Shown: one piece after another, positions 12,750 to 19,325 of the stretch
Numbering within the stretch: position 1 is the stretch's first letter
Layout: every line of letters starts with the position of its first letter
From: CAITQP01 sp964387965
GTDB taxonomy: Bacteria > Patescibacteriota > Minisyncoccia > Phycocordibacterales > UBA9973
NCBI GenBank assembly: GCA_964387965.1
Contig: CAYLXO010000013.1
Span: forward strand, 1-22,082
Length of the DNA: 22,082 bases
Direction: 5' to 3'
Made by a program: the position numbers and the translations under genes
Notes under the pieces: generated by a model
Databases searched by the model: none
Told to the model about the DNA's origin: nothing
Seen by the model: the letters and a program-made list of their open reading frames with translations, nothing else

Positions 12750-13262
12750 CTATATATTTTCCAAAGAATAGACATCGATGACCAATTCTTCGTACGGGTG
12801 GACCGCTTTTATTGCCTTAACTACCTTTGGGAGCAAACTTCTACTAGTAGTGAACTCAATTCGCTCCTCTTCTACCGCATGAATTGTCCCAATTGTACCC
12901 ATTCGTGGGTGAGAACCGGGCTCTGGACGGAATCTTCCGATACCTGCGGTTGAAAAACTCGTAAAACTATAGTTTCCGATTGCTCCACCTCCCGCTTCCC
13001 CGATTGCTTCTCTAACCTGATTTGCATGAGCATCTGGTACAAAAACAACAACTTTTACGTATGTACTAGGCACCGAACTCGAAGGAGCTGGTGTCTGGTG
13101 CATTATTTGCTCTCGCCTCTTTACTGGAGCAATCTTGTCTAAATGTGCAAAAATATCAACATGTGAAACAACCTTCAGTATCTTCGTCTTGTAGTGAACA
13201 AAGATGGCATAGAGTCCAATCAAAAAGCCCAATATAAATAATATGACAATGACAGCAGGCAT
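12750..13262 (-). CDS. Membrane-anchored protein with NIF3/YqfO-type PII-like domain
   Basis: From ATG at 13262 the product is 170 residues: a transmembrane helix at about 1-22 (MPAVIVILFILGFLIGLYAI), a basic linker, then from about 66 a ferredoxin-like/PII-like domain matching the insert domain of YqfO/NIF3 proteins (KVVVFVPDAHANQVREAIGE, GGGAIGNYSFTSFS, RPEPGSHPRMGT, KAIKAVHPYEELVIDVY). The dinuclear-metal NIF3 core is absent, so this is a stand-alone version. The frame is open to a GTG at 13289 within secA, but ATG 13262 leaves a 5-nt gap after secA, gives a cleaner membrane anchor, and is preferred. Cotranscription with secA is likely. Function is unknown; a small-ligand or metal sensor at the membrane is speculation. 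Confidence 0.72.
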   Translation of the reverse strand: MPAVIVILFILGFLIGLYAIFVHYKTKILKVVSHVDIFAHLDKIAPVKRREQIMHQTPAPSSSVPSTYVKVVVFVPDAHANQVREAIGEAGGGAIGNYSFTSFSTAGIGRFRPEPGSHPRMGTIGTIHAVEEERIEFTTSRSLLPKVVKAIKAVHPYEELVIDVYSLENI

Positions 13263-13267
13263 AGGAA

Positions 13268-15763
13268 TTAGGCTTGAGTGCCGTGACACTTCTTATATTT
13301 CTTTCCTGAACCACATGGACATGGATCGTTACGTCCTACCTTCTCTGTCTTTACTGTAGGCGCAAGTGGAGAATTCGGTTCCTTTTTTCCCGTTAGTTCT
13401 TCAGGCTCATCATGAGATGCGACAAATACTTTCTCACTTTTTACTTCTTCTGTTTCTACATTCTTTGTTGCACCTTTTGAAATTGTCCCAATGAGTTCGA
13501 TTACTTGATTGCGAAACGCATATTCCATGTCTTTAAAAAGACGGAGTCCTTCTTTCTGGTATTCAACAAGTGGTTCACGACCTCCATATGCGCGAAGATT
13601 TACTGATGAACGAAGATATTCCATTGTCTCAAGGTGTTCAGTCCACAACAAATCAGTGACATGAAGTACTATACGACGAAAAGTTTCGATAAATGCTTCG
13701 TTACCGATTGCGCTTCGTTTTTCATCCACAAGACGTGCTGCGTGTTCATCGGTTGCGATAAATTCCCCGAGATACTGCTCGATATCTCCTTTGTTTGAAA
13801 GAAGCATTGTACGTCTGCGACCATATACCGTATTTCGTTGACGAGACAACACATCATCATATTCAAGAGTGTACTTACGAGCATCAAAGTGAAAACCTTC
13901 GATTTTCTTTTGAGCATTTTCGAGTGAGCGAGTGATCAAACTGTTCTTGATTGGTTCATCTTCTGGAATTCCAAAGCGACCCATCATGTTTTTGATTCGA
14001 TCCGAACCGAACACACGCATAAGATCATCTTCGAGTGATACAAAGAATTGTGTCTCTCCCGGATCTCCCTGACGGCCGGCACGTCCGCGCAACTGGTTGT
14101 CTATACGACGAGCTTCGTGACGCTCTGTACCTACGACACACAAACCACCAAGTTCCTGTACAGATTTTTTGTCTTCCTCTGTGCCACCTACTCCTCCTAA
14201 AATGATATCGATTCCTCTTCCGGCCATGTTTGTAGCAACAGTAACTGACCCGCGCTTACCAGCACTTGCAATAAGCTCACCTTCCTTCTCGTGATTTTTT
14301 GCATTTAGAACAACATGTGGCACACCTGCCTCACGCAAATATGCAGAAAGAAGTTCATTGCGTTCAATAGAAATAGTACCAATAAGTACTGGTTGGCCTT
14401 TTTCATTGCGCTTCTTTACTTCACGCGCGATTGCCTGCCACTTACCCTTTTCTGTTTGAAAAATAAGATCATCATGATCAACACGCTTAATCGTACGATG
14501 AGTAGGAATCGTTATAACATCAAGATTGTATACTTTTCGAAATTCCTCCTCGCTCGTCTTGCCTGTTCCAGTCATTCCCGCCAATTTTTTGTAGAAACGG
14601 AAATAGTTTTGGAATGTAATTGACGCTGCCGTACGAGTCTCTTTCTGAATCTTTACACTTTCTTTTGCCTCGATTGCTTGGTGTAGCCCTTCATTCCAGC
14701 GTCGCCCTGGTTGCATACGTCCAGTAAATTGATCGACGATAACAACTTCACCGTCGCGTACAACATAGTCACGATCACGTATATATAGCGCTCGTGCGCG
14801 AACTGCAGTTTCTAGATGATGAACATATTTAATTCCTTTTTCGGTATAAATATTCTCAAGACCAAGCTCTGCTTCTGCCTTTCCAATTCCTGAATCAGTA
14901 AGCGAAATAGCGCGTTGTTTTTCATCAACCGTATAATCGTCACCAGCAACAAGCTTTGCTGAAATCTCAGCAAATGTTTTGTAAAAGCCTTCTGACTCTT
15001 GCGCTTCAGAAGAAATAATAAGCGGTGTACGCGCTTCATCAATCAAAATCGAATCTATTTCATCAACAATCGCAAAGTTGTGTTCTCGCTGTGTAAGGTC
15101 TTGTGCACGTACGACAAGATTGTCACGCAAATAATCAAAACCGTACTCATTGTTTGTTCCATATGTGATATCAGCTTGGTATGCTTCTTTTCGCGTTGAT
15201 GGTTTTAGAAATTCATATACAACCTTGTACATTTCAGCACCACTTTGCGCCATTTCTTTTTCGGTATGCTTTGGGTCATATACATATGAAACATTCTGGG
15301 AATTGATAACACCAACAGAAAGCCCCAAAAAGTGGTACACCTGCGCCATCCATACAGCGTCACGTCGTGCAAGATAATCGTTTACTGTAACAACATGCAC
15401 TCCATTACCAGTAAGCGCATTTAAGTATGCCGGAAGTGTCGCGACGAGTGTCTTACCTTCTCCAGTACGCATTTCAGCAATTGAGCCTTTATGAAGAGCA
15501 AGTCCTCCAATAATCTGAACATCATAGTGGCGCTGGCCAAGAGTACGAAACGAAGCTTCCCGAACAAGAGCAAAAGCCTCAGGAAGAATATCATCGAGTG
15601 TTTCCCCTTTTGTGAGGCGTTCTTTAAATGAGGCGGTTTTGACTGGAAAGTCTGAATCAGCAAGGCTTTTTATGCTTGCTTCATATGAGGCCACTTTTGC
15701 CACAATATCCTGTGCTGGCTTCAAAAACTTACTAGTTGCATCTCCGAAAATTGCTTTAAACAT
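13268..15763 (-). CDS. secA: Protein translocase ATPase SecA
   Basis: Motor that drives preproteins through SecYEG at the inner face of the membrane. 831 residues with DEAD-like NBD1 (Walker A GEGKT at 101-105; IVDEIDSILIDEARTPLI for Walker B), the preprotein cross-linking region, NBD2 with TNMAGRGIDI, QLRGRAGRQGD, and the C-terminal zinc-binding tail GRNDPCPCGSGKKYKKCH (Cys815, Cys817, Cys826, His827), which binds SecB or lipids in other bacteria. The start MFKAIFGDATSK is typical. A -10 box TGCTATATT ends 19 nt before the ATG, giving a leader of about 13 nt without Shine-Dalgarno. SecA would export the glucosaminidase and the two large surface proteins in this window. Confidence 0.98.
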   Translation of the reverse strand: MFKAIFGDATSKFLKPAQDIVAKVASYEASIKSLADSDFPVKTASFKERLTKGETLDDILPEAFALVREASFRTLGQRHYDVQIIGGLALHKGSIAEMRTGEGKTLVATLPAYLNALTGNGVHVVTVNDYLARRDAVWMAQVYHFLGLSVGVINSQNVSYVYDPKHTEKEMAQSGAEMYKVVYEFLKPSTRKEAYQADITYGTNNEYGFDYLRDNLVVRAQDLTQREHNFAIVDEIDSILIDEARTPLIISSEAQESEGFYKTFAEISAKLVAGDDYTVDEKQRAISLTDSGIGKAEAELGLENIYTEKGIKYVHHLETAVRARALYIRDRDYVVRDGEVVIVDQFTGRMQPGRRWNEGLHQAIEAKESVKIQKETRTAASITFQNYFRFYKKLAGMTGTGKTSEEEFRKVYNLDVITIPTHRTIKRVDHDDLIFQTEKGKWQAIAREVKKRNEKGQPVLIGTISIERNELLSAYLREAGVPHVVLNAKNHEKEGELIASAGKRGSVTVATNMAGRGIDIILGGVGGTEEDKKSVQELGGLCVVGTERHEARRIDNQLRGRAGRQGDPGETQFFVSLEDDLMRVFGSDRIKNMMGRFGIPEDEPIKNSLITRSLENAQKKIEGFHFDARKYTLEYDDVLSRQRNTVYGRRRTMLLSNKGDIEQYLGEFIATDEHAARLVDEKRSAIGNEAFIETFRRIVLHVTDLLWTEHLETMEYLRSSVNLRAYGGREPLVEYQKEGLRLFKDMEYAFRNQVIELIGTISKGATKNVETEEVKSEKVFVASHDEPEELTGKKEPNSPLAPTVKTEKVGRNDPCPCGSGKKYKKCHGTQA

Positions 15764-15782
15764 ATATATCTATTGGAGCCTC

Positions 15783-15791
15783 AATATAGCA
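15783..15791 (-). promoter_or_regulatory. Extended -10 promoter of secA
   Basis: Minus strand TGC-TATATT, 19 nt before the secA ATG, predicting a leader of about 13 nt. The -35 region (TTCATG at 17 bp) is weak. Confidence 0.5.
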
Positions 15792-15849
15792 CAGAGAGCA
15801 CGGAACATGAAGCGTGTAACATAAAAATGCAAACCTATACTATTCATCC

Positions 15850-15973
15850 AAATAAAACTAAATCAGATGCAATTCAAGGCGCAAGCGGGACTCGCGACTA
15901 AAACGTACTTGAGGTACGTTGCGGGAATGAGTTTCGTGAAGCAACGCAGAAGTGCGCTGATTTAGTTTTATTT
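15850..15973. repeat. 124-bp inverted-repeat element, MITE-like or large structured RNA
   Basis: Terminal 17-bp perfect inverted repeats AAATAAAACTAAATCAG (15850-15866) and its complement (15957-15973) enclose a more GC-rich 90-bp core. In the centre AACGTAC/GTACGTT (15902-15908, 15914-15920) form a 7-bp stem with a TTGAG loop. The core phrases AAGGCGCAAGCGGGACTCGC and CAACGCAGAAGTGCG resemble dispersed non-coding repeats I have seen in other bacteria, but I cannot name a family. There is no ORF in it. It lies between the secA promoter and a minus-strand terminator. Confidence 0.7.
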
Positions 15974-15979
15974 GAAACG

Positions 15980-16006
15980 AAAAACGCCCGGTCTTGCGAC
16001 CGAGCG
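15980..16006 (-). terminator. Terminator of the lysine-rich peptide gene
   Basis: CGCCCGGTC (15985-15993) pairs with GACCGAGCG (15998-16006), one mismatch in nine, and is followed on the minus strand by TTTTTCG. It starts 26 nt past the stop of the 16032-16121 gene. Confidence 0.8.
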
Positions 16007-16031
16007 ATTCTTCGTAAGTGGGAAAAGAAAA

Positions 16032-16121
16032 CTACTTCTTCTTTTTCTTAGCACCAGCCTTCTTCTTTGTTCCCTTTTTCTTTGTAGCCTTTTTCTTTGC
16101 TACTTTCTTTTTTGCTGCCAT
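16032..16121 (-). CDS. 29-aa lysine/alanine-rich basic peptide (histone H1-tail-like)
   Basis: Minus-strand ATG to TAG encodes 29 residues with the pattern MAAKKKVAKKKATKKKGTKK ending in KKKKK: about 18 lysines, the rest Ala, Thr, Gly and Val. The KKKxAKKKxT periodicity resembles C-terminal tails of histone H1-like and HU-like proteins that bind DNA or RNA non-specifically. Support for a real gene: a sigma-70-type promoter (16223-16251), a dedicated terminator immediately downstream, and use of both lysine codons rather than a simple homopolymer. A longer ORF in another frame (16048-16347) overlaps it and looks spurious. Nucleoid or RNA compaction is an inference. No Shine-Dalgarno sequence. 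Confidence 0.65.
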   Translation of the reverse strand: MAAKKKVAKKKATKKKGTKKKAGAKKKKK

Positions 16122-16151
16122 AAATTTTTTTAGAAATTATTTTTAAGAGGT

Positions 16152-16219
16152 AATTAATTCCGACCACACAAAAATATTTTCGAAAAATTATTCTTGTTAC
16201 TAAATTAATTACGACTACA
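16152..16219. repeat. 17-bp direct repeat pair
   Basis: 16152-16168 (AATTAATTCCGACCACA) and 16203-16219 (AATTAATTACGACTACA) match at 15 of 17 positions with a 51-bp period. They lie in the leader and promoter of the lysine-rich peptide gene, near the DnaA box. Confidence 0.6.
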
Positions 16220-16222
16220 ATA

Positions 16223-16251
16223 ATTATCCTACATGCAAAACGTACTCGCAA
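16223..16251 (-). promoter_or_regulatory. Promoter of the lysine-rich peptide gene
   Basis: Minus strand TTGCGA (16251-16246), 17-bp spacer, GATAAT (16228-16223). Predicted start near 16216, leader of about 95 nt. Confidence 0.6.
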
Positions 16252-16268
16252 TACTTTTTTCACAAAAC

Positions 16269-16277
16269 TGTGGATAA
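16269..16277 (-). promoter_or_regulatory. DnaA box next to a very A+T-rich tract
   Basis: The minus strand reads TTATCCACA, an exact DnaA-box consensus. The adjoining 16278-16400 is almost entirely A and T, with repeated TTTTCAA/TTGAAA words, as in a DNA-unwinding element. Only one consensus box was seen, so this is a candidate origin or DnaA-regulated site only. Confidence 0.45.
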
Positions 16278-16394
16278 CTTTGAAATAAAAAAATTTGAAA
16301 AAATTATTTTCAAAAAAACATTTTTTGTTTTCTTGAAATAAAATCAAAATATTTTATTTCATTGAAAATAAAAATTTGTTTTTCTTAAAAAAGA

Positions 16395-16427
16395 AAAAAA
16401 CATTTACACGACGTGTAAATGTTTTTT
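16395..16427. terminator. Perfect 15-bp hairpin with T-runs on both strands
   Basis: AAAAAACATTTACAC (16395-16409) pairs with GTGTAAATGTTTTTT (16413-16427), loop GAC. It is bidirectional by structure; no gene is obvious immediately on either side. Confidence 0.8.
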
Positions 16428-16432
16428 ACGTG

Positions 16433-16515
16433 CTCCCGCATTTTGCGGTGAGCGGGTCCAGAACTCCAACACAAATGACTATGTGAGCGGAGCCGTCCAC
16501 CGCACAAGGCGGGAG
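16433..16515. repeat. Imperfect inverted repeat, 17-bp arms
   Basis: CTCCCGCATTTTGCGGT (16433-16449) and ACCGCACAAGGCGGGAG (16499-16515) pair at 15 of 17 positions around a 49-bp GC-rich loop. It stands out from the surrounding A+T-rich DNA. No ORF or tRNA fold was found in it. Confidence 0.6.
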
Positions 16516-16528
16516 ACGCATAATTAAG

Positions 16529-16560
16529 TATACAGTATTCAGTATTTGGTATCTAGTATG
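16529..16560. repeat. Degenerate 7-bp tandem repeat
   Basis: TATACAG, TATTCAG, TATTTGG, TATCTAG, TATG: four and a half heptamers of the form TATnnrG. The following 16561-16647 contains nothing I can assign. Confidence 0.5.
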
Positions 16561-16647
16561 AAAAATAAACATGCACAATTATTTCTAAATATTTGTTTAG
16601 TTATTTTTTATTTATAAAGCACGGAGAGCCATTACTTCTATTGAAGA

Positions 16648-16682
16648 ACACAAAAGGCCCTCCGATGCGGGCCTTCTTGTGT
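16648..16682. terminator. GC-rich hairpin, probable second terminator
   Basis: ACACAAAAGGCCC (16648-16660) pairs with GGGCCTTCTTGTGT (16669-16682) with one bulged base. On the minus strand TTTT lies in the descending arm. It is 76 bp beyond the terminator at 16758-16782 in the direction of minus-strand transcription. Confidence 0.6.
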
Positions 16683-16757
16683 AGTCATTTGTTTGTAATA
16701 ATTTATTGGAGATTACTACTCACACAAAAAGTATAGCACGCGTATATAAAAATAAAA

Positions 16758-16782
16758 GAAGCCTCAGTATAACTGAGGCTTC
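16758..16782. terminator. Terminator of the sorting-domain protein gene
   Basis: GAAGCCTCAG (16758-16767) pairs perfectly with CTGAGGCTTC (16773-16782), loop TATAA, with AAAA before and TTT after. It lies 24 bp past the stop of the minus-strand gene ending at 16806. Confidence 0.85.
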
Positions 16783-16805
16783 TTTCTACAGAACACTTTG
16801 TTGTG

Positions 16806-18563
16806 TTACTGCTTTGTGATTTTTTGTATTCCACTTTTCGTGGAAACAATATACATCCCACTGGGTAAGTGCCCGAGTGAAATTGTAGTTGCTTCCCCAC
16901 TTAGTGAAACCTGCATAATATTTTTTCCAAACATATCGAGCAGGTCGATATGTTCGCCGTTCCATTCTGTGCAAGATATTGTAATCTGATCAGTTGTTGG
17001 ATTGGGATATATGTTGAAAGAAACTTGCTCCGCGGTGTTCTTGATACCGCTTGGATTGTTGGTGATGTGAATTGCTACCGTAGTAGTGTCACAACCAGAC
17101 ATATTACATGCAACGAATTGCAGTGTAGTGTCATGAATAATGGGGGTCGCAAAAGTAAAAGTAAAACTTCCACTGCTTTGCGCAATTCCATTTACATACC
17201 AACTTGTTCCATTGGTGGAACTACAAACATAGGATGGCATGTCGCCATACAATATATTTGTCGGGCCGGTCACACTTGTTGTTGGCAATGGCGCCACATA
17301 TGTTGGAACGACTACATGAATCATGTAGTATCCCCCGTCGTGGAAATTGCCAACTGTGTCATGTCCGAAGATATGGATGAAATAATCATCTGTTGATGTT
17401 GGTGTAAAATAATCATCCAGTGTCCCCAATCCGTATATGTGACTATATGAATGGAAGTCGATAACATTTGACGTAACATGCTTACAGAAATCCACAGTGA
17501 AGTCACTGTAGTGAAACGAACTCATGTTCGCATACAACTCATGCGCCACGACCATATTGATAGTTGAATCATAGAACGCTCCGATAGTCTCCAGATTATA
17601 AACTGGAGGCGGTGCACTTGTTGTAAAACTATCAGTAATAGATACGGGTATGAAATACCCGTTCGCTTTGTAACCATACGTATAATGCACTCCACCATAC
17701 AGCGAAGTGAGATTAAACGTATGATTCTGAACTCCAGTAGATACTGCATAACCGGTATACACCAAACTATCAGTCCACCAAGGCGTACCAGATATTTTCC
17801 AGTACAGTGTTCCTTTGGGTAACGGGTACCCGTAGAAATTGGTGCCGACAGTAATACTAGCAGTACTACTGGTGTGTGTTTCTGTCACTCCGGAAATCGA
17901 AGCAATAGTTGGCACATGCGCCGTCCATTCATCCAGGAAAACTGTATCGTCCCCCACAGAATTGTGGGCAATGAATACTGGCCAGTACTCTGTGTTAGAA
18001 GTAAGTGGTCCACCAGGAATAGTGTCGTGAATAATTGTATTAGCGTAACCCGAATCGCTTCTGGAAAGCCATGGCAATGTTCCACAACCTGTACAGCTCC
18101 AAAGTGCTGCTGAAGTGTACACAGTTCCGTGAGTTGATACTTGGCCGTTACCGGGATCAAGCGTCAAAACAAAATAGAAAGTGTTCGTGTCAGCGACAGT
18201 AGCCACTGATAGATGTGGTGCGCGACGGACAACAACTGCATTCGATGTGTCGTACATGCCAGGCACGCTGTCATGATAGCTCTGTATCTTTACCCAAGTA
18301 TGGGCAGAGTCCAGAACTGTAATGCTGTTGGTATGTGTACCAACAGATCCACTGTACCAGCCTGTCGGAAATACCGATGTGAAGCTGGGGCTGTTGCTTA
18401 ATAAATACCTGTAATGATGTGGCACTGTATCAGTAGAATATACTGTCATAGTGGCACCATAGCCAGATGTCTTTACGCCTTTTACTAGGCTGTCGATTTG
18501 AGCAAACGCTCCAATAGTCGCCATTGCGACAATAATTGCTGTAAGTACGATGATCTTTTTCAT
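16806..18563 (-). CDS. Secreted multidomain protein with type IX (Por) C-terminal sorting domain
   Basis: 585 residues. The signal peptide MKKIIVLTAIIVAMATIGAFA is followed by Gln, a typical cleavage context in Bacteroidota. The middle is a long beta-rich, Ser/Thr/Tyr/Gly-rich region with no catalytic motif seen, including FN3/Ig-like stretches (TGPTNILYGDMPSYVCSS, with WYVNG at about 460). The last 80 residues are a clear Por secretion tail: NIYPNPTTDQITIS (about 517-530), a central IDLLDMFGKNI, and terminal LPSGMYIVSTKSGIQKITKQ. That tail directs proteins to the type IX secretion system, which CPR bacteria are not known to have. Composition looks more GC-rich than the neighbours (by eye). 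Transfer from Bacteroidota is a plausible inference. Confidence 0.85.
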   Translation of the reverse strand: MKKIIVLTAIIVAMATIGAFAQIDSLVKGVKTSGYGATMTVYSTDTVPHHYRYLLSNSPSFTSVFPTGWYSGSVGTHTNSITVLDSAHTWVKIQSYHDSVPGMYDTSNAVVVRRAPHLSVATVADTNTFYFVLTLDPGNGQVSTHGTVYTSAALWSCTGCGTLPWLSRSDSGYANTIIHDTIPGGPLTSNTEYWPVFIAHNSVGDDTVFLDEWTAHVPTIASISGVTETHTSSTASITVGTNFYGYPLPKGTLYWKISGTPWWTDSLVYTGYAVSTGVQNHTFNLTSLYGGVHYTYGYKANGYFIPVSITDSFTTSAPPPVYNLETIGAFYDSTINMVVAHELYANMSSFHYSDFTVDFCKHVTSNVIDFHSYSHIYGLGTLDDYFTPTSTDDYFIHIFGHDTVGNFHDGGYYMIHVVVPTYVAPLPTTSVTGPTNILYGDMPSYVCSSTNGTSWYVNGIAQSSGSFTFTFATPIIHDTTLQFVACNMSGCDTTTVAIHITNNPSGIKNTAEQVSFNIYPNPTTDQITISCTEWNGEHIDLLDMFGKNIMQVSLSGEATTISLGHLPSGMYIVSTKSGIQKITKQ

Positions 18564-18752
18564 CTTTCTCTCTTTTTTTTGTTAACGTGTTTTTTTGAAA
18601 AATTTTACTTCTCACAAACCAGCCATTCGGCCACGATTGCGTGAAGGCACTTCTTCGTACGAACCTGTTCTATATGAGCTGTAGCCCACAAAAGTAACAG
18701 ATGTATACATGTATATATGCAGGTTGTTATACCCAGATTATTTTCAGAATTT
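18564..18752 (-). promoter_or_regulatory. Long 5' leader (about 188 nt) of the sorting-domain gene
   Basis: Between the predicted start and the ATG lies a non-coding stretch with short self-complementary words (for example CATATATACATGTATACATC, and GTGCCTTCACGCAATCGTG). The 20 nt before ATG are purine-rich (AGAGAGAAAG) but contain no GGAGG. No known riboswitch recognised. Confidence 0.45.
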
Positions 18753-18758
18753 GCTAGT

Positions 18759-18787
18759 ATAATATCACAGATTTGACAAAAAGTCAA
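18759..18787 (-). promoter_or_regulatory. Promoter of the sorting-domain gene
   Basis: Minus strand TTGACT (18787-18782), 17-bp spacer, TATTAT (18764-18759) with an extended TGA in front. Predicted start near 18752. Confidence 0.75.
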
Positions 18788-18814
18788 TGTACGGTTACAA
18801 GCTTATTTCCCAAT

Positions 18815-18843
18815 AGAAAAACGCCCGTTTAGGGCGTTTTTCT
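18815..18843 (-). terminator. rnpB terminator
   Basis: AGAAAAACGCCC (18815-18826) pairs perfectly with GGGCGTTTTTCT (18832-18843), loop GTTTA. It lies 12 nt past the 3' end of the RNase P RNA; on the minus strand the stem ends GTTTTTCT. Confidence 0.9.
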
Positions 18844-18854
18844 CATAGTCGTAT

Positions 18855-19175
18855 GCTCTGGCCTATAAGCCGAATTCTGTACCCTTTCGGGCGACAGTCA
18901 TTTATCTGGGATAGCTGTTACCAGCTACCTCTAGCGATTCAAACCAAAGCAAGCTTTGGAGTACGATCTTGCATTCACGTAAGGATTTGGCCGTTTCACC
19001 CTTATGTTTCCATAAGATTATTCCCAAAGGAATCCATTGTCTTTCGACGCCGGCGTCACTGCTCGCACCTCTTGGATTACTCCAGACGGGCGTTACCCGC
19101 TACGCTCTCCACCTAAATAAGTGGATGAATGTTCGGACTTTCCTCACCCATAGGGCGCGACTATCCAACCAGAGC
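18855..19175 (-). ncRNA. rnpB: RNase P RNA, bacterial type A-like
   Basis: Catalytic RNA that matures tRNA 5' ends. Conserved blocks on the minus strand: GAGGAAAGTCCGAAC (19145-19131, CR I, P4 left strand), GGGTGAAACGG (near 19000), and ACAGAATTCGGCTTAT (18880-18865, CR V, P4 right strand). P1 is formed by GCTCTGG at the 5' end (19175) and CCAGAGC at the 3' end (18855). Internal hairpins TAGCTG-GTAA-CAGCTA and GCGGGTAACGCCCG correspond to standard type A elements. Length is about 321 nt, shorter than E. coli (377). Both ends are fixed by a promoter exactly upstream and a terminator 12 nt downstream. I could not find the GGU motif in the P15 loop region that pairs with tRNA CCA. Confidence 0.96.
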
Positions 19176-19181
19176 GTGAGT

Positions 19182-19210
19182 ACTATACAATGAAAATGCA
19201 AAATGTGCAA
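19182..19210 (-). promoter_or_regulatory. rnpB promoter
   Basis: Minus strand TTGCAC (19210-19205), 17-bp spacer, TATAGT (19187-19182), then ACTCAC and the first P1 base G at 19175. So +1 falls on the seventh base after the -10 hexamer, a useful internal ruler for the protein-gene promoters. Confidence 0.85.
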
Positions 19211-19290
19211 AATATACACAGAATTTCCTAGGTAAATACTGGGTATATCAAGTACAATAATACTGTTATTTTATAATGGTTTTAAAGTAC

Positions 19291-19319
19291 TTGACATTAT
19301 TATTTATTAATGGTAAAAT
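19291..19319 (+). promoter_or_regulatory. Near-perfect promoter of the surface-protein gene, predicted leaderless
   Basis: TTGACA (19291-19296), 17-bp spacer ending TGG (extended -10), TAAAAT (19314-19319), TGAGTT, then the ATG at 19326. Spacing of 6 nt places transcription initiation on the A of ATG. Confidence 0.88.
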
Positions 19320-19325
19320 TGAGTT

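Noticed and set aside
13263..13289. GTG start giving a 179-aa version of the NIF3-domain protein
   Set aside because: It would overlap secA and put polar residues before the membrane helix; ATG 13262 is 5 nt after the secA stop and is the simpler choice.
16048..16347. 99-aa minus-strand ORF
   Set aside because: It overlaps the lysine-rich peptide in another frame and runs through the A+T-rich promoter tract; composition (Phe/Lys/Ile) is that of translated A+T-rich DNA.
17839..18401. Cys-rich plus-strand ORFs opposite the sorting-domain gene
   Set aside because: Mirror-strand shadows of a Thr/Ser/Gly-rich coding sequence; no initiation signals.
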